Positions 6,036 to 7,531 of a DNA stretch of 7,531 bases are shown here, one piece after another. The position numbers and the translations under genes are program-made. Origin of the DNA: DUOX01 sp050944015 (GTDB lineage: Bacteria; Bacillota; Clostridia; Oscillospirales; Oscillospiraceae); assembly GCA_050944015.1 (NCBI GenBank), contig JBMNQG010000070.1, positions 1-7,531 on the forward strand, read 5' to 3'. The notes under the pieces were generated by a model. That model worked only from the letters and a program-made list of their open reading frames with translations, searched no databases and was not told the DNA's origin. The stretch's first letter is position 1. Each line of letters opens with the position of its first letter.

Positions 6036-7191
6036 GATAAAGACAATGAACAAGATTGCTCCTGCAGGACTGGATATACTGGAAAAAGCAGGATGCCATA
6101 TATCTGACAGGGAAGAAAACCCCGACGCAATTATGGTGCGCAGCGCCGATCTTCACGACTATGAATTTAACCCCGAACTGGCCTGCATAGCCAGGGCCGG
6201 GGCAGGCACCAACAATATTCCGATTCAGCGCTGCACGGAAGCCGGCATTGTGGTGTTCAACACCCCCGGTGCAAATGCGGAGGCTGTCAAGGAGCTTTGC
6301 ATCTGCGCGCTGCTCATGGCCTCACGAGACATTTTGGGCGGAATTGAATGGGTGCGCAGCATAGCCGACAAGGGCGACGAGGTGGCCGCTATGGTAGAGA
6401 AGGGCAAATCCAGTTTCGCCGGGCCGGAGCTCGCCGGCAAGACCCTGGGCGTAATCGGCCTCGGCGCGGTTGGCGCCAAGATTGCCAACACCGCCCTGGC
6501 CATGGGAATGGAGGTCTATGGCTACGACCCCTACCTTTCCGTGGACGCGGCATGGCAGCTTTCCCGCAAGGTGAAGCATGCCCACGATCTTGATACCATA
6601 TATAGGAACTGCGACTACATCACCCTTCATGTGCCCTACAACCCGGAAACCCACCACATGATAAACGCCGAGGCTATCAGTAAGATAAGGGACGGAGTCA
6701 GGATTATTAACCTTGCCAGAGGCGAGCTGGTATGCGATGAGGATATGATAGCCGCCCTCGACTCCACCAAGGTGGCCCGCTATGTTACTGACTTCCCCAA
6801 CGGAGTCATTGCAGGGCTGCCCAATGTGGTGCCCATCCCCCATCTGGGCGCCTCAACCCCCGAAAGCGAGGAAAAATGCGCCATTATGGCGGCCAAGGAA
6901 ATCCTGGATTATCTGGAAAACGGCAACATTACAAACTCCGTAAACCTGCCCTCGGTATGCCTTGACCGTATGGGCGTCTCCCGCCTTTGCGTCATCCACC
7001 GGAATGTGCCCCGCATGATACAGCGCTTCCTTGATTTTATCGGGCGCAAGGATATAAACGTGGAGCACATGATAAACAAACCCCGCGGGGAGTATGCCTA
7101 CACCATCATTGATACCGGCACGAAAATTAACGGGGAAATCGCCGACAGCATAAGGGCCATGGACGGAGTCTTCAGGGTTCGGGTGCTGTAA
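6028..7191 (+). CDS. serA: Phosphoglycerate dehydrogenase SerA, short ACT-domain form
   Basis: NAD-dependent D-2-hydroxyacid dehydrogenase family, 387 residues. It should oxidise 3-phosphoglycerate to 3-phosphohydroxypyruvate, the first step of serine synthesis, feeding SerC. The substrate domain comes first, with VRSA (37-40) and RAGAGTNNI (56-64). The Rossmann NAD domain follows, with GVIGLGAVG (141-149) and D167 in YGYDPY after strand 2, as in NAD users. Catalytic R231 lies in INLARGELV and H272 in PHLGAST. A C-terminal ACT domain (about 318-387) suggests control by serine or another ligand. The segment between R231 and H272 reads ALDSTKVARYVTDFPNG, is about 11 residues shorter than in E. 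coli SerA, and has no counterpart of the catalytic glutamate. Similar sequences seem common in Clostridia, so this is a lineage type rather than damage. The start overlaps the serC end, and GAGGT lies 8 nt upstream. Confidence 0.93.
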   Translation: MYKIKTMNKIAPAGLDILEKAGCHISDREENPDAIMVRSADLHDYEFNPELACIARAGAGTNNIPIQRCTEAGIVVFNTPGANAEAVKELCICALLMASRDILGGIEWVRSIADKGDEVAAMVEKGKSSFAGPELAGKTLGVIGLGAVGAKIANTALAMGMEVYGYDPYLSVDAAWQLSRKVKHAHDLDTIYRNCDYITLHVPYNPETHHMINAEAISKIRDGVRIINLARGELVCDEDMIAALDSTKVARYVTDFPNGVIAGLPNVVPIPHLGASTPESEEKCAIMAAKEILDYLENGNITNSVNLPSVCLDRMGVSRLCVIHRNVPRMIQRFLDFIGRKDINVEHMINKPRGEYAYTIIDTGTKINGEIADSIRAMDGVFRVRVL

Positions 7192-7211
7192 GAAAATAAA
7201 CGCTGGAAATA

Positions 7212-7241
7212 TTTAAGGCACGGCATTTGCCGTGCCTTAAA
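7212..7241. terminator. Bidirectional terminator between serA and argF
   Basis: A perfect 13-bp inverted repeat (7212-7224 with 7229-7241, TTTAAGGCACGGC / GCCGTGCCTTAAA) has a 4-nt loop. CTTTATT follows on the + strand, and ATATTTCC on the - strand. It starts 20 bp after the serA stop codon and touches the argF stop codon, so it can end both convergent transcripts. Confidence 0.88.
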
Positions 7242-7243
7242 CT

Positions 7244-7531
7244 TTATTCCCCATCCTTGCCGCCCATGAGCAGGACCATTACCGCCTTTTGGGCGTGGAG
7301 GCGGTTTTCCGCCTCGTCGAATATCTCGTTTGCGTGTTCCTCAAAGACCTCGTAGGTTATTTCCTCTCCCTTGTGGGCGGGCAGGCAGTGGAGTACCATG
7401 GCTTCGGGGTCCGCCATGGCCATGACTTCCTCGTTTACCTGGTAGTTTTTGAAGGCCGACCTGCGTTTTTCCGCCTCCCCTTCCTGGCCCATGGAGGCCC
7501 AGACGTCGGTATAAATCACATGGGCGCCTTT
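7244..7531 (-). CDS. argF: Ornithine carbamoyltransferase, C-terminal part
   Basis: The last 95 residues of a gene that starts right of the window; the frame stays open to the edge, and the GTG at 7519 is an internal valine codon. The enzyme makes citrulline from ornithine and carbamoyl phosphate in arginine synthesis, or runs in reverse in the arginine deiminase pathway. Visible signatures are VIYTDVWASMGQE (5-17), whose SMG binds ornithine; HCLPAHKGEE (48-57), with the active-site cysteine at visible residue 49; and FDEAENRLHAQKAVM (71-85), whose arginine contacts carbamoyl phosphate. These fit ornithine rather than aspartate carbamoyltransferase; anabolic and catabolic forms cannot be separated from this fragment. 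It ends with TAA beside the shared terminator and is convergent with serA. Confidence 0.93.
   Translation of the reverse strand, partial: KGAHVIYTDVWASMGQEGEAEKRRSAFKNYQVNEEVMAMADPEAMVLHCLPAHKGEEITYEVFEEHANEIFDEAENRLHAQKAVMVLLMGGKDGE

Noticed and set aside
1..7531. Mobile element, CRISPR array, toxin-antitoxin or defence system
   Set aside because: No transposase, integrase, regular repeat array or defence domain is visible; the glycohydrolase fragment alone, without a partner, does not support a toxin-antitoxin call.

Overview
This window looks like an ordinary chromosomal stretch from a member of the Clostridia (Bacillota). The evidence is a T-box riboswitch, strong GGAGG ribosome binding sites, a GTG start, sharp AT-rich promoters, and protein types common in that class: a short ACT-domain SerA, the SSACKRGARSHVL type of cysteine desulfurase, and an AlaA-like aminotransferase. 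The coding DNA is fairly GC-rich and the intergenic DNA clearly AT-rich. There are no mobile elements, CRISPR arrays, tRNAs or rRNAs, and I found no undescribed multigene system.

Layout, left to right. (1) The 3' end of an ADP-ribosylglycohydrolase gene (+), closed by a strong hairpin. (2) alaA (-), a glutamate-pyruvate aminotransferase gene, preceded by a complete T-box leader with promoter, specifier region, T-box sequence and terminator. The best reading of the specifier is GCC (alanine), which agrees with the enzyme. (3) About 190 bp of AT-rich DNA without a gene. (4) A cysteine desulfurase gene (-). (5) A 113-bp divergent spacer, then mtaB (+), the radical-SAM tRNA methylthiotransferase gene. 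(6) A short spacer with a candidate promoter and a GC-rich hairpin, then serC and serA (+), overlapping by 8 bp, which encode two consecutive steps of serine synthesis. (7) A strong bidirectional hairpin, then the 3' end of an ornithine carbamoyltransferase gene (argF, -), running off the right edge.

The shared theme is amino-acid and sulfur metabolism. SerA and SerC feed serine, the usual precursor of cysteine. The cysteine desulfurase takes sulfur from cysteine and releases alanine. MtaB uses Fe-S clusters and sulfur to modify tRNA. AlaA makes or consumes alanine under likely control by tRNA-Ala charging. This linkage is inference from gene content; only serC-serA is clearly one operon. Several obvious longer reading frames start too early, and the starts of alaA, the desulfurase gene, mtaB and serC were moved inward using ribosome binding sites, promoter positions and family alignment. 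The points most worth a second look are the T-box/alaA pairing and the SerA variant that lacks the usual catalytic glutamate segment.
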